64,000 bases of DNA from Artemia franciscana (taxonomy: Eukaryota > Arthropoda > Branchiopoda > Anostraca > Artemiidae). The stretch covers positions 52,723,929 to 52,787,928 of the forward strand of contig NC_088867.1 of NCBI RefSeq assembly GCF_032884065.1, read 5' to 3'. Below are positions 62,937-64,000 of this stretch, piece by piece. Each line of letters opens with the position of its first letter. Position 1 is the stretch's first letter. The notes beneath the pieces are model-generated. The model did not search any database. It was not told the DNA's origin and worked only from the letters and a program-made list of their open reading frames with translations. The position numbers were made by a program, and so were the translations under genes.

Positions 62937-63160
62937 TTGATCACTACCACCTTCTGTTCTTAATATTTTAAATTTGAGCCAAGATAAATAGTAGACCCTC
63001 ACTCGGCCTTTGCGGCCAGATATGGTTACAAGAATATTTTGCCCTTCTAATACGTCCATCTGCTGAAATCGCCTCCTCGATATGAGCTGGTATACCTTCC
63101 CTTGACCACTCCTGTCAAGCAGCATCAGTCCGTTTTCAGTTCCAATCAACAGGTTCACTC
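62937..63160 (-). CDS. CNH-domain exon of a Misshapen/TNIK-type MAP4K kinase (first exon in view)
   Basis: 224 bp, phase 1 at its start. It encodes [40 protein letters not shown] and [20 protein letters not shown] to the end SDQ. This is the beginning of the CNH propeller in Misshapen/NIK/TNIK proteins. The acceptor ctgtgcag|GAGTG and the donor CAA|gtaagg are good; the donor junction is phase 0 to 59660-59824. The kinase domain and the linker of this protein must lie upstream, beyond base 64000. Compared with vertebrate relatives the segment after [11 protein letters not shown] is a different, short sequence (RTEGGSDQ), normal for this variable spot. Confidence 0.93.
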
Positions 63161-64000
63161 CTGCACAGAAAAACATAAATATGAATATATATGCATACAA
63201 TAAATTAGCCAAACTTCTTGGTAACTAGGGTCCTTGGGATAAGATAATCTTTATTTTCAAAAGAATATGACAAGCTCATATGTAAATTCTACCTTTCTCT
63301 TAACGTATAATTTAAAACACCAATGATAACACTTCTGGCCAGGAGCCCAAAAACACCTAGCCCAACTCCCGCCCCAAACACTTTAACTACCTCATATAAA
63401 CTTCAAGTTTATTTTCAAAACCAATTTCAAATATTTACATCTTATCCTAGCATAGAGCTTCTGTGCTAGATATGATACTCTATGATACACGCTTCTTCCA
63501 GTCTTTAATAACACTGCATGATATATTTTTTTCTATTTTAAATAGTAATTATACCTATTCCTTACAAGAGGAAGGCTAACATGTCTAGCCAGACCCCTCC
63601 TCCCCAGCACTTTAATTACCTAACTAGATTCACCCCCCCCCAACGTTTTAGCTATTTCATACGAATTTCATTTTTCATTTATCTGTTTTAAATACTAATG
63701 AAAACAATGATACTAACAACACAAACAAAGGAAAACTGAAGAAGCGAAAGAACGAACTAGTTAAATAAAATAAGATCGCGCAAACATCTCAAAACCATAA
63801 AAAGACAGGTTAACTCGCATTATACAGCTCAAGGTAGCCGAGAATCATAAAAGCAGAAGCTAACACAGAAAAAATTCACGAAATAAATTTAGGATATTAG
63901 AAATTAAAGCCAGTCTAGTCAAAACAAGAAACTCAGCAGGGGCATTACGGGAAAACTCAGCACAGACACATGAAAACACCAAGTAATTAACACATTAAGA
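63161..64000. other. Intron DNA, no further exon recognised
   Basis: No CNH, linker or kinase-domain exon could be read on the minus strand here. Two loosely similar stretches (about 63335-63430 and 63590-63690), each with a cca.cactttaa.tacct block, may be an old tandem duplication. Confidence 0.5.

Overview
The window is animal nuclear DNA, AT-rich and full of transposon debris. The best guess is a branchiopod crustacean of the brine-shrimp type (Artemia). This rests on one cluster that holds all five replication-dependent histone genes together with 5S rRNA genes in the same tandem unit. That linkage is established for Artemia and is also reported in some other crustaceans, so the genus is an inference.

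Region 1, about 1-11235 (left flank), has no host gene that I can support. It is a mosaic of a high-copy foldback family (hairpins of about 280 bp joined to arms of 400-800 bp), a 1.6-kb repeat with degenerate internal tandem units that has inserted into one foldback copy, and a broken LINE reverse transcriptase on the minus strand (about 8348-9290).

Region 2, 11236-35597, is the histone/5S array. The unit order is tRNA-like sequence, 5S (-), H2A (-), H2B (+), H3 (-), H4 (+), H1 (+). H2A/H2B and H3/H4 are divergent pairs sharing short promoters of about 200 bp. Every histone gene present ends in a canonical 16-nt histone 3' stem-loop, and no poly(A) signal is needed. The array holds two units with 5S and two without; the latter share one identical deletion junction. 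Several genes in the array are damaged: H1 of unit 1, H3 of unit 2, H2A of unit 3, and H2A of unit 4 cut by the array edge. There is a 100-N gap at 26626-26725. Some of this damage, especially the nine single-base insertions in H2A of unit 3, looks like assembly error and not biology. Intact copies are H2A x2, H2B x3, H3 x2, H4 x3, H1 x1 and 5S x2.

Region 3, 35598-51760, holds decayed mobile elements: a hAT transposase remnant directly next to the array, an RTE-like LINE fragment, and a LINE with a zinc-knuckle ORF1 and an apurinic endonuclease domain. It also has a 112-bp TA microsatellite and long stretches with nothing recognisable.

Region 4, 51761-63160, carries four minus-strand exons of a host gene: the citron-homology (CNH) domain of a Misshapen/NIK/TNIK-type MAP4K kinase. 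The kinase half lies beyond the right edge, and the terminal exon was not found. Its large introns contain a complete foldback element, microsatellites and a tandem duplication of about 250-320 bp.
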